A DNA stretch of 51,405 nt from contig JAGXHU010000069.1 in the NCBI GenBank assembly GCA_024636015.1, forward strand, positions 1 through 51,405. The letters are read 5' to 3'. Numbering within the stretch: position 1 is the stretch's first letter; the number at the start of each line of letters is the position of its first letter. The translations under genes were made by a program, and so were the position numbers. The notes under the pieces are model-generated. The model saw nothing but the letters and a program-made list of their open reading frames with translations. It ran no database searches and was not told the origin of the DNA. Below, one piece after another: positions 9,063 to 17,829 of this stretch. The DNA comes from Halothiobacillus sp. (GTDB taxonomy: Bacteria; Pseudomonadota; Gammaproteobacteria; Halothiobacillales; Halothiobacillaceae).

Positions 9063-9192
9063 CTGCGTGCACGTTAAACGCGTGTAATCGGTTCGCAGAA
9101 GTGGGGTCGGAAATGGCCAGCGGATGCGACCCATGGTTGGGTGTTGGATGTATTTTTCGAACTTGTCTAAGAGTCTTTAAGGAGAATTTCGT

Positions 9193-10311
9193 ATGAAATC
9201 ACTGTTCAAGAAACAATTGCTCGGCGGTATGGTTGCCGCCGTGTTAACAGCGGGATTGGCGCCTGTCGCCGGAGCGGCCGAGGAAAAGGTCCTCAACATC
9301 TACAACTGGTCGGATTACATCGCGCCGGACACCATTTCCAATTTTGAAAAGGAAACGGGCATCAAGGTCAATTACGACAACTATGACAGCAACGAAACGC
9401 TCCACGCGAAATTGGTTGCCGGTCATACCGGTTATGACATCGTCGTCCCGTCCGCCAACTGGGCCGAGCTACAAATCAAGGGCGGTCTGTTCCAGAAGCT
9501 CGACAAGAGCAAGCTGCCGAACTGGAAACACCTCGATCCGAATATTCTCAAGAAACTGGCCGTGGTCGATCCGGGCAACCAGTACCTCGTCAACTGGCTG
9601 TGGGGCTATACCACTGTTGGTATCAATGTCGATAAGGTGAAGAAAGCGCTGGGCGACACGCCCATGCCAAAGAGTGTATGGGATCTGATCTTCGATCCGA
9701 AGTACGCGAGCAAGCTGCAGTCCTGCGGTATTTCCGTTCTGGATTCGGCCTATGAAGTCCTGCCCGCGGCCCTGCATTCGATGAATCTGCCGCCGTTCAC
9801 CAATAAGGCAGCGGATTACCAGGCCGCGTTCAATAAAATTCAGAAGGTTCGTCCGTACATTAAGGAGTTCTCTTCCTCCAGCTACATTGACGATCTGGCG
9901 AACGGTTCCCTCTGTGTGTCCCTCGGCTGGTCCGGTGATATGAGCCAATCCGCTCAGCGTGCGGTCGACAGCAAGAACGGTCAGATTATCAAGGTCCTGA
10001 TCCCGGAAAATGGTGGCCTGGCCTTCTTTGACAGCATGGCTATTCCGGCCGACGCGCCGCATCCCGAGAATGCGCTCAAGTGGATGAATTACATCCTGCA
10101 GCCGAAGGTAGATGCGACCCTGACCAATGCGGTTCTGTACGCCAACCCCAACAAGGACTCGCTGCCGTTCGTTACGCCCAGCGTTGCGAACAACAAGTCG
10201 GTGTTCCTGTCTGAATCCGACATGAAAAAACTGGTGACCCCCATGGCCGTCAACAGCGACACACGTCGCCTGATGACCCGTCTGTATACCAAGTTCAAGA
10301 CCGGCTCTTAA
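9193..10311 (+). CDS. potF: periplasmic putrescine/spermidine-binding protein (PotF/SpuD type)
   Basis: Extracellular solute-binding protein of 372 residues. A Sec signal peptide spans residues 1-28, with cleavage likely after AGA. The mature N-terminus carries the polyamine-binding signature LNIYNWSDYIAPDT, followed by a typical type II periplasmic fold. AAGGAG lies 8 bases before the ATG. It delivers polyamine to the transporter encoded by the next three genes. The sequence alone does not settle putrescine (SpuD/PotF) versus spermidine (SpuE). The 130-bp gap upstream may contain an internal promoter, which would allow the binding protein to be made in excess. Confidence 0.9.
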   Translation: MKSLFKKQLLGGMVAAVLTAGLAPVAGAAEEKVLNIYNWSDYIAPDTISNFEKETGIKVNYDNYDSNETLHAKLVAGHTGYDIVVPSANWAELQIKGGLFQKLDKSKLPNWKHLDPNILKKLAVVDPGNQYLVNWLWGYTTVGINVDKVKKALGDTPMPKSVWDLIFDPKYASKLQSCGISVLDSAYEVLPAALHSMNLPPFTNKAADYQAAFNKIQKVRPYIKEFSSSSYIDDLANGSLCVSLGWSGDMSQSAQRAVDSKNGQIIKVLIPENGGLAFFDSMAIPADAPHPENALKWMNYILQPKVDATLTNAVLYANPNKDSLPFVTPSVANNKSVFLSESDMKKLVTPMAVNSDTRRLMTRLYTKFKTGS

Positions 10312-10318
10312 TGTCCAT

Positions 10319-10392
10319 GCGCTCCGTGCGCGTTCTGCGTGCGGAGCGCTTCTCGACCCAACCGGCCAGCGAAACTGGCTGGTTGGGTCGAG
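10319..10392 (+). promoter_or_regulatory. tandem RNA hairpins between binding-protein and ATPase genes
   Basis: Two stem-loops follow each other directly. The first pairs 10319-10330 with 10338-10349 (GCGCTCCG/CGGAGCGC core plus wobbles). The second is an 18-bp stem, 10352-10369 with 10375-10392, closed by the 5-nt loop CGAAA and broken only by one G-U pair. Neither is followed by a T-run, so they are more likely mRNA-stabilising or processing structures than terminators. This fits the common need for more binding protein than membrane transporter. Confidence 0.7.
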
Positions 10393-10420
10393 GAGTTGAA
10401 CCCCCCATGAGGAGATTGGT

Positions 10421-11533
10421 ATGGCGCCGGTAATAGCCAATACGGACCCCGATGTTTTATTGAGAATCGAGGGCGTCAGCAAGGTTTTCGACGGTGTCGT
10501 CAAGGCAGTCGACAATGTGTCGTTGTCTGTGTCCAAGGGCGAGATTTTTGCGCTCGTCGGCAGCTCGGGGTGTGGCAAGTCGACCTTGCTTCGTATGCTG
10601 GCGGGATTTGAAACTCCGACCAGTGGCCGGATTTATCTGTCGGGTCAGGACATCACCGACCTAACGCCCTATCAGCGCCCGGTCAACATGATGTTTCAGT
10701 CCTATGCGTTATTTCCGCATCTGAGTGTTTGGGACAACGTGGCATTCGGCCTGCGGCGCGATGGCTTGAGAAAGGCCGAGCTGGCCGAGCGTGTGGACGC
10801 CATGCTCAGCCTGGTGCAACTGTCCAAATACGGCAAACGCAAACCCCATCAATTGTCTGGTGGTCAGCAGCAGCGGGTGGCATTGGCACGCAGTCTTGCC
10901 AAGCGACCCACGCTCCTTCTGCTTGATGAGCCGCTGGGGGCGCTGGATAAAAAATTGCGCGAAACTACCCAGTTCGAATTGGTTAATATCATTGAGCAGG
11001 TCGGCGTGACCTGTGTTCTGGTGACCCATGATCAGGAAGAAGCAATGACGATGGCCTCGCACATCGCGGTCATGGACGAGGGCTATTTCCTTCAGGTGGG
11101 TACGCCGGATGAAGTCTACGAAATGCCGAACAGTCGGCTGGTCGCGAGTTTTATCGGCAATGTGAATATCTTCGAGGGCAAGGTCGACGAAGACGAACCC
11201 GATCACATTACCGTGCGTTGCCCCGAGTGTACGCACTATGTTGGCCATGGCATTTCCGGTGTGCCGGGTATGAACGTCGGTGTGGCACTGCGCCCTGAAA
11301 AAATCCAGCTATCGGCACAGCAACCGAACAAGGCGCATAACTGGTGTGAGGGCGAGGTCGTTGAAATTGCGTATTTCGGCGCACATACGACTTATCACAT
11401 CAAGCTGAATACGGGCATGAACCTCAAGGTTCAGCAGGCCAATCTGACGCGGAAAACCGCGGATGATTTAACCTGGGGGGACCGAGTTTTTGCGCACTGG
11501 AGCCGGGATGCCATGGTCGTGCTGACGGAATGA
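10421..11533 (+). CDS. potG: polyamine ABC transporter ATP-binding protein (PotG/PotA type)
   Basis: ABC ATPase of 370 residues. Walker A GSSGCGKST is at residues 48-56, then the Q-loop FQSYALFPH, signature LSGGQQQR, Walker B LLLLDEP and the D-loop. The C-terminal roughly 110 residues form the TOBE-type regulatory domain of the PotA/PotG group. The ATG follows AGGAG. It powers polyamine import at the inner-membrane face together with the two permeases downstream. Its ribosome site lies just after the strong hairpin, which may modulate its translation. Confidence 0.92.
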   Translation: MAPVIANTDPDVLLRIEGVSKVFDGVVKAVDNVSLSVSKGEIFALVGSSGCGKSTLLRMLAGFETPTSGRIYLSGQDITDLTPYQRPVNMMFQSYALFPHLSVWDNVAFGLRRDGLRKAELAERVDAMLSLVQLSKYGKRKPHQLSGGQQQRVALARSLAKRPTLLLLDEPLGALDKKLRETTQFELVNIIEQVGVTCVLVTHDQEEAMTMASHIAVMDEGYFLQVGTPDEVYEMPNSRLVASFIGNVNIFEGKVDEDEPDHITVRCPECTHYVGHGISGVPGMNVGVALRPEKIQLSAQQPNKAHNWCEGEVVEIAYFGAHTTYHIKLNTGMNLKVQQANLTRKTADDLTWGDRVFAHWSRDAMVVLTE

Positions 11534-11546
11534 GGGCGAAAACATC

Positions 11547-12461
11547 ATGATGTTTAAATCCATACTGCCCCGAATCCACGGACTGTTCACCGTTCGGAAT
11601 CTGGTGATCGCCGTTCCGATGGTCTGGCTGTTTGCCTTGGCTGCCGCGCCTTTGCTGCTCGTCCTGGACATCAGTCTGGCCCACATGAACATCACCTCGG
11701 TGTCCAGCATATGGCATTGGGCCGATGACGAACTGACCCTGAAATTCAATTTCGGTAATTATCTGTATCTGGGCGACGACTCGCTCTATTTCAAAACCTA
11801 TCTCTCCTCATTGACGTTTGCTGCGGTGACAACCCTCTACTGCCTGGTTCTGGGTTATCCGTTTGCTTATTTTATTGCCCGGGCGCCGGCGCATCTGCGT
11901 TCGGTGCTGCTGATGCTGGTTATGCTGCCGTTCTGGACGTCATTCCTACTGCGCATCTATGCGTGGAAAGCCCTGCTCTCAGACAATGGCGTTGTAAATC
12001 AGGGGCTTGCCGAGCTGGGGCTGGTCTCATCTCCCTTGCACATGATGCACACGTCGTTCTCTCTGACCATCGGCATGGTGTATGCCTATTTGCCGTTTAT
12101 GGTGCTACCGCTCTACGCCACGCTGGTAAAACTGGATGGGCGTATGCTCGAAGCGGCGGCAGATCTGGGTGCCAGCCCGTTCAAAACCTTCTGGCTGGTG
12201 ACGGTGCCGCTGACCAAGCGCGGCATTATTGCGGGCTCCTTGTTGGTTTTTATCCCCGCATTTGGTGAGTATGTGATCCCTGAATTACTGGGCGGCCCGA
12301 GAACGCTCATGATCGCGCGTGTCTTGTGGGATGAGTTCTTCAGCAACAACGATTGGCCCATGGCGTCTGCCGTCACCATCGTGATGATTCTGCTCATTCT
12401 TGTGCCGATGGCCTTGTTCAATCGCTACAACGATGAAACCAAGCTCGGAGATAAGTCATGA
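11547..12461 (+). CDS. potH: polyamine ABC transporter permease (PotH type)
   Basis: Inner-membrane permease of 304 residues with about six hydrophobic helices and a long N-terminal extension, typical of PotH. The cytoplasmic EAA loop that contacts the ATPase is visible as LEAAADLGASPFKTFWLVTVPL. A GAGGGCG-like ribosome site precedes the ATG pair at 11547/11550. It overlaps the next permease gene by 4 bp (ATGA), implying translational coupling and a 1:1 heterodimer. Confidence 0.92.
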   Translation: MMFKSILPRIHGLFTVRNLVIAVPMVWLFALAAAPLLLVLDISLAHMNITSVSSIWHWADDELTLKFNFGNYLYLGDDSLYFKTYLSSLTFAAVTTLYCLVLGYPFAYFIARAPAHLRSVLLMLVMLPFWTSFLLRIYAWKALLSDNGVVNQGLAELGLVSSPLHMMHTSFSLTIGMVYAYLPFMVLPLYATLVKLDGRMLEAAADLGASPFKTFWLVTVPLTKRGIIAGSLLVFIPAFGEYVIPELLGGPRTLMIARVLWDEFFSNNDWPMASAVTIVMILLILVPMALFNRYNDETKLGDKS

Positions 12462-13306
12462 AAAACCTTTTTGGTCGATCATTATTTGGTCGTACATGGC
12501 TGATCGCTGTATTTATCTTTCTGTACATTCCCATCGTCACCCTGGTCGTGTACTCGTTTAACGACTCCCGACTGAGCACGGCATGGACGGGCTTCACCTT
12601 CAAATGGTATGTGGATGCGGCCCATGATCGGGAATTGATCGACGGACTGATCATTTCGCTCAAGCTAGCTTTCATGAGCGCCACCCTGTCGGTGATCTTC
12701 GGTACGTTTACCGCTTTTGTGCTCGTCCGTTATGGTCGATTCAAGGGGCGGGGCATGCTGGCCTCCATGGCGAACGCCCCCCTCGTCATGCCCGACGTCA
12801 TCGTGGGTATCTCGTTGTTACTGATGCTGGTTGCCATGCAAAAGTGGTTGGGTTTTCCCGAGCGTGGCATTGGGACGATTCTGTTGGGACATGCGTTGAT
12901 CGGTACCTCATTCGCCACGGTGGTCATCATGTCTCGACTACGCGAAATCGATCATCATCTCGAAGAAGCCGCCATGGATCTCGGCTGCAAACCGTTTCAA
13001 GTGTTTGCACTGGTCACCTTGCCCCTGATCGCGGCCGCCCTGGTGTCGGCATTTCTGCTCACCTTCACGCTGTCATTTGATGATGTCGTGATTGCTGCGT
13101 TCCTGTCCGGCCCCGGGTCGACCACCTTGCCGCTGGTAATCTTCTCCCGGGCGCGCTTGGGGCTGGACCCCTCAATCAATGCCGTTGCTACGGTCATCAT
13201 TGTTGTTGTCAGTATCGGGGTGATCGCCTCCAGCCTGTATCAACTCCGGGCAGGGCGACGACGCCAGCGTGAAGTTGCCGAAGCCTATGCACAGGTCAAA
13301 AATTAA
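12458..13306 (+). CDS. potI: polyamine ABC transporter permease (PotI type)
   Basis: Second permease of 282 residues with about six membrane helices. Its EAA motif is LEEAAMDLGCKPFQVFALVTLPL, followed by LTFTLSFDDVVIAAFLSGPG, a conserved PotC/PotI stretch. The start overlaps the end of the first permease by 4 bp. It completes a PotFGHI-like importer. A structured 179-bp gap then separates it from gabD. Confidence 0.92.
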   Translation: MKNLFGRSLFGRTWLIAVFIFLYIPIVTLVVYSFNDSRLSTAWTGFTFKWYVDAAHDRELIDGLIISLKLAFMSATLSVIFGTFTAFVLVRYGRFKGRGMLASMANAPLVMPDVIVGISLLLMLVAMQKWLGFPERGIGTILLGHALIGTSFATVVIMSRLREIDHHLEEAAMDLGCKPFQVFALVTLPLIAAALVSAFLLTFTLSFDDVVIAAFLSGPGSTTLPLVIFSRARLGLDPSINAVATVIIVVVSIGVIASSLYQLRAGRRRQREVAEAYAQVKN

Positions 13307-13318
13307 TCTAACCATCGC

Positions 13319-13361
13319 TTTGGCCTGAACCGGCAGGCCTGCCGCCGTTCGGTGGGCCAAA
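13319..13361 (+). promoter_or_regulatory. large imperfect hairpin between potI and gabD
   Basis: Outer arms TTTGGCC (13319-13325) and GGCCAAA (13355-13361) enclose a perfect 14-bp palindrome CGGCAGGCCTGCCG (13331-13344). There is no adjacent T-run, so intrinsic termination is unlikely. It could be an RNA-processing or partial-attenuation element dividing the transport genes from the aldehyde-dehydrogenase genes. The rest of the gap (13362-13485) shows nothing recognisable. Confidence 0.45.
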
Positions 13362-13485
13362 CAGGACGGATACGGGATCGATGCCTCGTCGTTTGTGGTG
13401 GCACCGATCGTCCACTACGCGTTTTTTGCAGCAATCCTACAGTTGAGCTGGGTGGCTCGTCTGTACATCAAATTTTGGAGCATTT

Positions 13486-14946
13486 ATGTCGATCCAATTG
13501 AATCATCCGGCGCTTCTCAAACAGGGGGTCGCCTGGCTGGACGGGCACTGGGTAGGCGCTGATTCCGGCGCCACCATGACGGTCACAAACCCAGCCACCG
13601 GGACGGCAATCGCCCAGGTGCCTCTGATGGGGCGAGCGGAAACGGAGCGTGCCATTGCCGCCGCCGCCATTGCGCAAAAGCAGTGGCGTACCCTGACAGC
13701 CAAGGGGCGATCTGCGCGTTTGAAGACCTGGTTTGCCCTGATCATGCAGCATCAGGAAGATCTGGCACGGATACTCACGGCCGAACAGGGCAAGCCGTTG
13801 GCCGAAGCGCGCGGCGAAATTGCCTATGGCGCCAGTTTTATCGAGTGGTTTGCCGAAGAGGCCAAGCGCGTGTACGGCGAGGTGATCCCGGCGCCGCAGG
13901 GCGATCGCCGTCTGTTGGTTCTGAAGCAGCCGATCGGTGTGACCGCAGCGATTACACCGTGGAATTTCCCAACGGCGATGATCACCCGCAAGGCGGCGCC
14001 AGCGCTGGCGGCCGGTTGCTCGATGATCGTCAAACCCGCCGAACAAACGCCCTTGTCGGCATTTGCACTCGCCGTGCTGGCCGAAGAGGCCGGTATTCCG
14101 GGGGGCGTGTTTCAGGTGATCACCGGCGATCCGGTCCAGATCGGGGGGGCGATCTGCGACAGCCCCGTCGTGACCAAGCTGTCCTTTACCGGTTCGACCG
14201 AAGTGGGTCGTATCCTGATGCGCCAGAGCGCCGACACCATCAAGAAACTGTCGCTGGAGCTGGGTGGGAACGCCCCCTTTATCGTGTTCGACGATGCCGA
14301 TCTGGATGCCGCAGTGGACGGTGCCATCGCCAGCAAATACCGCAATGCCGGCCAAACCTGCGTCTGTGCCAACCGCCTGTTCGTTCAGGATGGGATATTT
14401 GACGCATTTGCCCAGAAACTGGCTGATCGTGTGGCCGAGCTGCGGGTGGGCGATGGGTTCACGGACGGCATCACGCAAGGCCCTTTGATTGACGCGGCCG
14501 CGCTGGCCAAGGTGGAAAGCCACGTCAGCGATGCGCTCGCCAAGGGCGCTCGCCTGGTTTCGGGCGGCAAACGCCATGCACTGGGCGGCACATTCTATGA
14601 GCCGACCGTACTGGCAGATGTGAGTCCGGATGCCATGATTTTCAGCGAGGAAACCTTCGGCCCGGTTGCGCCGTTGTTCCGCTTTAAGACCGATGATGAA
14701 GTGATCGAGCTGGCCAATCGCACCGAATTCGGTCTGGCGTCGTACTTTTTCAGTCGCGATATCGGCCGCATCTGGCGGGTCGCCGAAGCGCTGGAGTACG
14801 GCATGGTCGGCGTGAATACCGGGGTATTTTCCAACGAAGTGGCGCCGTTCGGCGGGGTCAAGCAATCGGGCCTGGGGCGCGAAGGCTCACACCACGGTAT
14901 CGACGAATATCTGGAAATGAAATATGTCGCCATGGCGGGACTGTAA
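13486..14946 (+). CDS. gabD: NAD(P)-dependent succinate-semialdehyde dehydrogenase GabD
   Basis: Aldehyde dehydrogenase of 486 residues that oxidises succinate semialdehyde to succinate, ending the GABA route. The catalytic cysteine is C292 in GQTCVCANR, and C294 is the neighbouring cysteine that forms a redox disulfide in some SSADHs. The general base is E258 in LELGGNAPF. The cofactor-binding region includes TPWNFP and FTGSTEVG. Length and these motifs match bacterial GabD. TTGGAG lies upstream of the ATG. It lies before puuC and gabT, so aldehyde-to-acid and GABA-to-succinate steps are clustered. Glutarate semialdehyde (from cadaverine/lysine) could be a second substrate. Confidence 0.92.
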   Translation: MSIQLNHPALLKQGVAWLDGHWVGADSGATMTVTNPATGTAIAQVPLMGRAETERAIAAAAIAQKQWRTLTAKGRSARLKTWFALIMQHQEDLARILTAEQGKPLAEARGEIAYGASFIEWFAEEAKRVYGEVIPAPQGDRRLLVLKQPIGVTAAITPWNFPTAMITRKAAPALAAGCSMIVKPAEQTPLSAFALAVLAEEAGIPGGVFQVITGDPVQIGGAICDSPVVTKLSFTGSTEVGRILMRQSADTIKKLSLELGGNAPFIVFDDADLDAAVDGAIASKYRNAGQTCVCANRLFVQDGIFDAFAQKLADRVAELRVGDGFTDGITQGPLIDAAALAKVESHVSDALAKGARLVSGGKRHALGGTFYEPTVLADVSPDAMIFSEETFGPVAPLFRFKTDDEVIELANRTEFGLASYFFSRDIGRIWRVAEALEYGMVGVNTGVFSNEVAPFGGVKQSGLGREGSHHGIDEYLEMKYVAMAGL

Positions 14947-15008
14947 GCGACGCCTGCCAAAATTTTCCGGCGTAAACATCCGGCCAGCCCAGACACAGAG
15001 GTAATGAC

Positions 15009-16496
15009 ATGAACACGATAGATTGGCATGCACGAGCCGCCGCGCTTGTGATTGATGGCCGGGCATTAATTAATGGTCGGCGCGTGGATGCGGTCGATGG
15101 CGGGACATTCGAGTGCCTGTCGCCGATCGATGGCCGCAGGTTGGCCAGCGTCGCGCGATGCAAGGCGGCGGATGTGGATCGTGCCGTGGCTGCCGCGCGC
15201 GCGGCGTTTGCGGATCGGCGCTGGGCAGGTATGTCCCCCGGCGATCGCAAACGGACGCTGATCCGCTTTGCCGATCTCGTCATGGCCAACCGGGAAGAAC
15301 TGGCATTGCTGGAAACCCTGGATATGGGCAAACCGATTTCGGCCAGTATGGCGACCGATGTGCCGGCGACGGCCAATACCCTGCGTTGGTATGGCGAAGC
15401 GATCGACAAGGTATACGACGAAATTGCACCGACCAACGACCGTACGCTGGCGCTGATCACCCGTGAGCCCATGGGTGTTGTGGCCGCCATCGTACCCTGG
15501 AATTATCCGTTGCTGATGGCCTCATGGAAGATCGCACCGGCCTTGGTCGCGGGGAACAGTGTGATCCTCAAGCCATCGGAAAAATCCCCGCTGACGGCCT
15601 TGCGTCTGGGGGATCTGGCACTGGAAGCGGGTATTCCGGTCGGTGTGTTCAATGTGGTGCCGGGGTTCGGCCCGGAGGCGGGTTCGCCGCTGGCTCTGCA
15701 CATGGATGTGGACTGCATCGCCTTTACCGGTTCGACCGCCGTGGGCAAGAAAATTCAGGTCATGGCGGGTGAGAGCAATCTCAAGCGCGCCTGGTGCGAA
15801 CTGGGTGGCAAGTCGCCCAACATCGTTTTTGCCGATTGCCCGGATCTGGATCGCGCAGTCGCGGCAGCAGCGGGTTCCATCTTCTACAACCAGGGCGAGA
15901 GCTGCAACGCGCCGTCGCGGCTGCTGGTCGAGCGCTCCATTCGTGACGAATTCGTCGAGAAACTGAAGCAGTACTCGCCCAGGCACATGCCGGGCGACCC
16001 GCTCGATCCGAATACGACGATGGGGGCGCTGGTCGATCAGGGGCAGATGGACAACGTGCTCAAATACATCGAGGCTGGCAAAAGCCAGGGCGCCACGCTG
16101 TGTTGCGGCGGTGAACGCGTCCGCACGGAAACCGGTGGCTTTTACGTGTCGCCGACCATCTTCGATGGCGTGACCAACGAGATGATTATCGCCAGCGAGG
16201 AAATCTTCGGCCCCGTGTTGTCGATCATCACCTTCGATTCGCAGGAAGAAGCCATTCAGATCGCCAACGACACCAGTTATGGTCTGGCCGCCGCCGTGTG
16301 GACCCGTGATATTTCACGGGCGCATCTGGTTTCCCGTGCGCTGCGCGCCGGTACCGTGCACGTCAATTGCTATGACGAAGACGACATCACCGTACCGTTC
16401 GGCGGCTACAAGCAGTCCGGCAATGGCCGCGACAAATCGCTGCATGCGCTGGAAAAATACACAGAACTCAAAACCACATGGATTAGCCTCACCTGA
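15009..16496 (+). CDS. puuC: gamma-glutamyl-gamma-aminobutyraldehyde / 4-aminobutanal dehydrogenase (PuuC/KauB-like)
   Basis: Aldehyde dehydrogenase of 495 residues. The catalytic cysteine is in NQGESCNAPSR, the glutamate in CELGGKSPNIVF, and the cofactor motif in VPWNYP and FTGSTAVGKK. PuuC/KauB enzymes accept both gamma-glutamylated and free aminoaldehydes, so this one enzyme could serve both putrescine routes of the operon. AGAGG lies 7 bases before the ATG. It is 62 bp after gabD and 23 bp before gabT. Assignment rests on family resemblance and context. Confidence 0.85.
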   Translation: MNTIDWHARAAALVIDGRALINGRRVDAVDGGTFECLSPIDGRRLASVARCKAADVDRAVAAARAAFADRRWAGMSPGDRKRTLIRFADLVMANREELALLETLDMGKPISASMATDVPATANTLRWYGEAIDKVYDEIAPTNDRTLALITREPMGVVAAIVPWNYPLLMASWKIAPALVAGNSVILKPSEKSPLTALRLGDLALEAGIPVGVFNVVPGFGPEAGSPLALHMDVDCIAFTGSTAVGKKIQVMAGESNLKRAWCELGGKSPNIVFADCPDLDRAVAAAAGSIFYNQGESCNAPSRLLVERSIRDEFVEKLKQYSPRHMPGDPLDPNTTMGALVDQGQMDNVLKYIEAGKSQGATLCCGGERVRTETGGFYVSPTIFDGVTNEMIIASEEIFGPVLSIITFDSQEEAIQIANDTSYGLAAAVWTRDISRAHLVSRALRAGTVHVNCYDEDDITVPFGGYKQSGNGRDKSLHALEKYTELKTTWISLT

Positions 16497-16519
16497 TTCG
16501 GTGGGCAAGGAAAAGCGAC

Positions 16520-17827
16520 ATGACAGCCAAACCCATGACTAAAAAACCATTGGATCAAATCAACAACGCCGCCCTGCATGAACGTCGGCTTGCCGCCACC
16601 CCACGCGGGGTCGGTGTGATGGCGGGCTTCTACGTCGATCGCGCCCTGAATGCCGAAGTCTGGGATATCGAGGGCAATCGCTATATCGATTTCGCCGGCG
16701 GTATTGCCGTGCTGAATACGGGCCATCGTCACCCTGCCCTCGTGGCCGCGATCGAGGCGCAGCTCAAGCGTTTCACGCATACCTGCTATCAGGTGTTGCC
16801 TTATGAGGGGTATGTCACGCTGGCCGAGCGCATCAATGCGCTGACGCCGGGCAGCCATACCAAAAAGACCGCCTTCTTTTCCAGTGGGGCGGAAGCGGTT
16901 GAAAACGCCGTCAAGATCGCCCGCTCCAGCACCGGTCGGGCGGGCATCATTGCGTTTTCGGGCGGTTTTCATGGCCGAACCATGATGGGCTGCGCGCTGA
17001 CCGGCAAGGTGGTGCCCTACAAGGTGGGTTTCGGGCCATTCCCCTCGGAGGTCTACCACCTGCCGTTCCCGATGGACGTGCATGGCGTCACCGTCGAGGA
17101 CGCCCTGCACGCACTTGAAACCTTATTCAAGGCCGATATCGAACCGAATCGGGTAGCGGCCATCATTATCGAACCGGTACAGGGTGAAGGCGGTTTCTAT
17201 ATCGCGCCGCCGGAACTCATGCGTGGCTTGCGCACGGTTTGTGACGCGCACGGCATCCTGCTGATTTACGACGAAGTGCAGACCGGCTTCGGGCGGACCG
17301 GCAAGCTGTTCGCCGCCGAGCATTACGATGTGCTGCCGGACATCATGACCATGGCCAAGAGCATGGCGGGCGGCATGACCCTGTCCGCCGTCTGCGGCAG
17401 GGCGGAAGTAATGGATGCCCCGGCACCGGGTGGCTTGGGCGGCACCTACGCGGGGAATCCCCTGGCGGTGGCGGCCTCGCATGCGGTGATCGATGTGATC
17501 GAGCAGGAAAAACTGGTCGAGCGATCCAACCGGCTGGGCGAAAAGCTGATGGCGCGCCTCACCGCGGCGCAGAGCCGGGTGCCTGCCTTGAAAGAGGTGC
17601 GCGGATTGGGCTCGATGGTGGCGGCCGAATTTTTCGATCCGGCCACCGGCGCGCCGTCACCCGATGCCGTCAAACGTGTGCAGCAGGCGGCGCTGGATTA
17701 AGGGCTGATTCTGCTGACCTGCGGCGTCTATGCCAACGTGATGCGCTTCCTTTACCCGTTAACCACGGAAGATGCCGTGTTCGACGAGGCCCTGGATATT
17801 CTCGACCGGGCATTGGCCAAGGCGTAA
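16520..17827 (+). pseudogene. gabT: 4-aminobutyrate aminotransferase GabT, interrupted by an in-frame TAA
   Basis: GABA:2-oxoglutarate aminotransferase producing succinate semialdehyde. Residues 1-393 are intact and GabT-like: SSGAEAVENA (121-130), D251 in YDEVQTGFGRTGK, and Schiff-base lysine K280 in MAKSMAGG. TAA at 17699-17701 stops the frame after residue 393. In the same frame, codons 395-435 continue the conserved GabT C-terminus (GLILLTCGVYANVMRFLYPL and onward) to a second TAA at 17825-17827. A single first-position change to AAA, GAA or CAA would restore a 435-residue protein. Possible causes are a real nonsense mutation, a base error or suppression. The missing segment normally belongs to the C-terminal small domain, so the truncated protein is probably impaired. 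An AAGGAAAA site precedes the start. Confidence 0.88.
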
Positions 17828-17829
17828 TT

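Noticed and set aside
13468..14865. A 465-codon open frame antisense to gabD
   Set aside because: It is a shadow of the gabD codon pattern. It has no ribosome site or recognisable domain, while the plus-strand frame has complete aldehyde dehydrogenase motifs.
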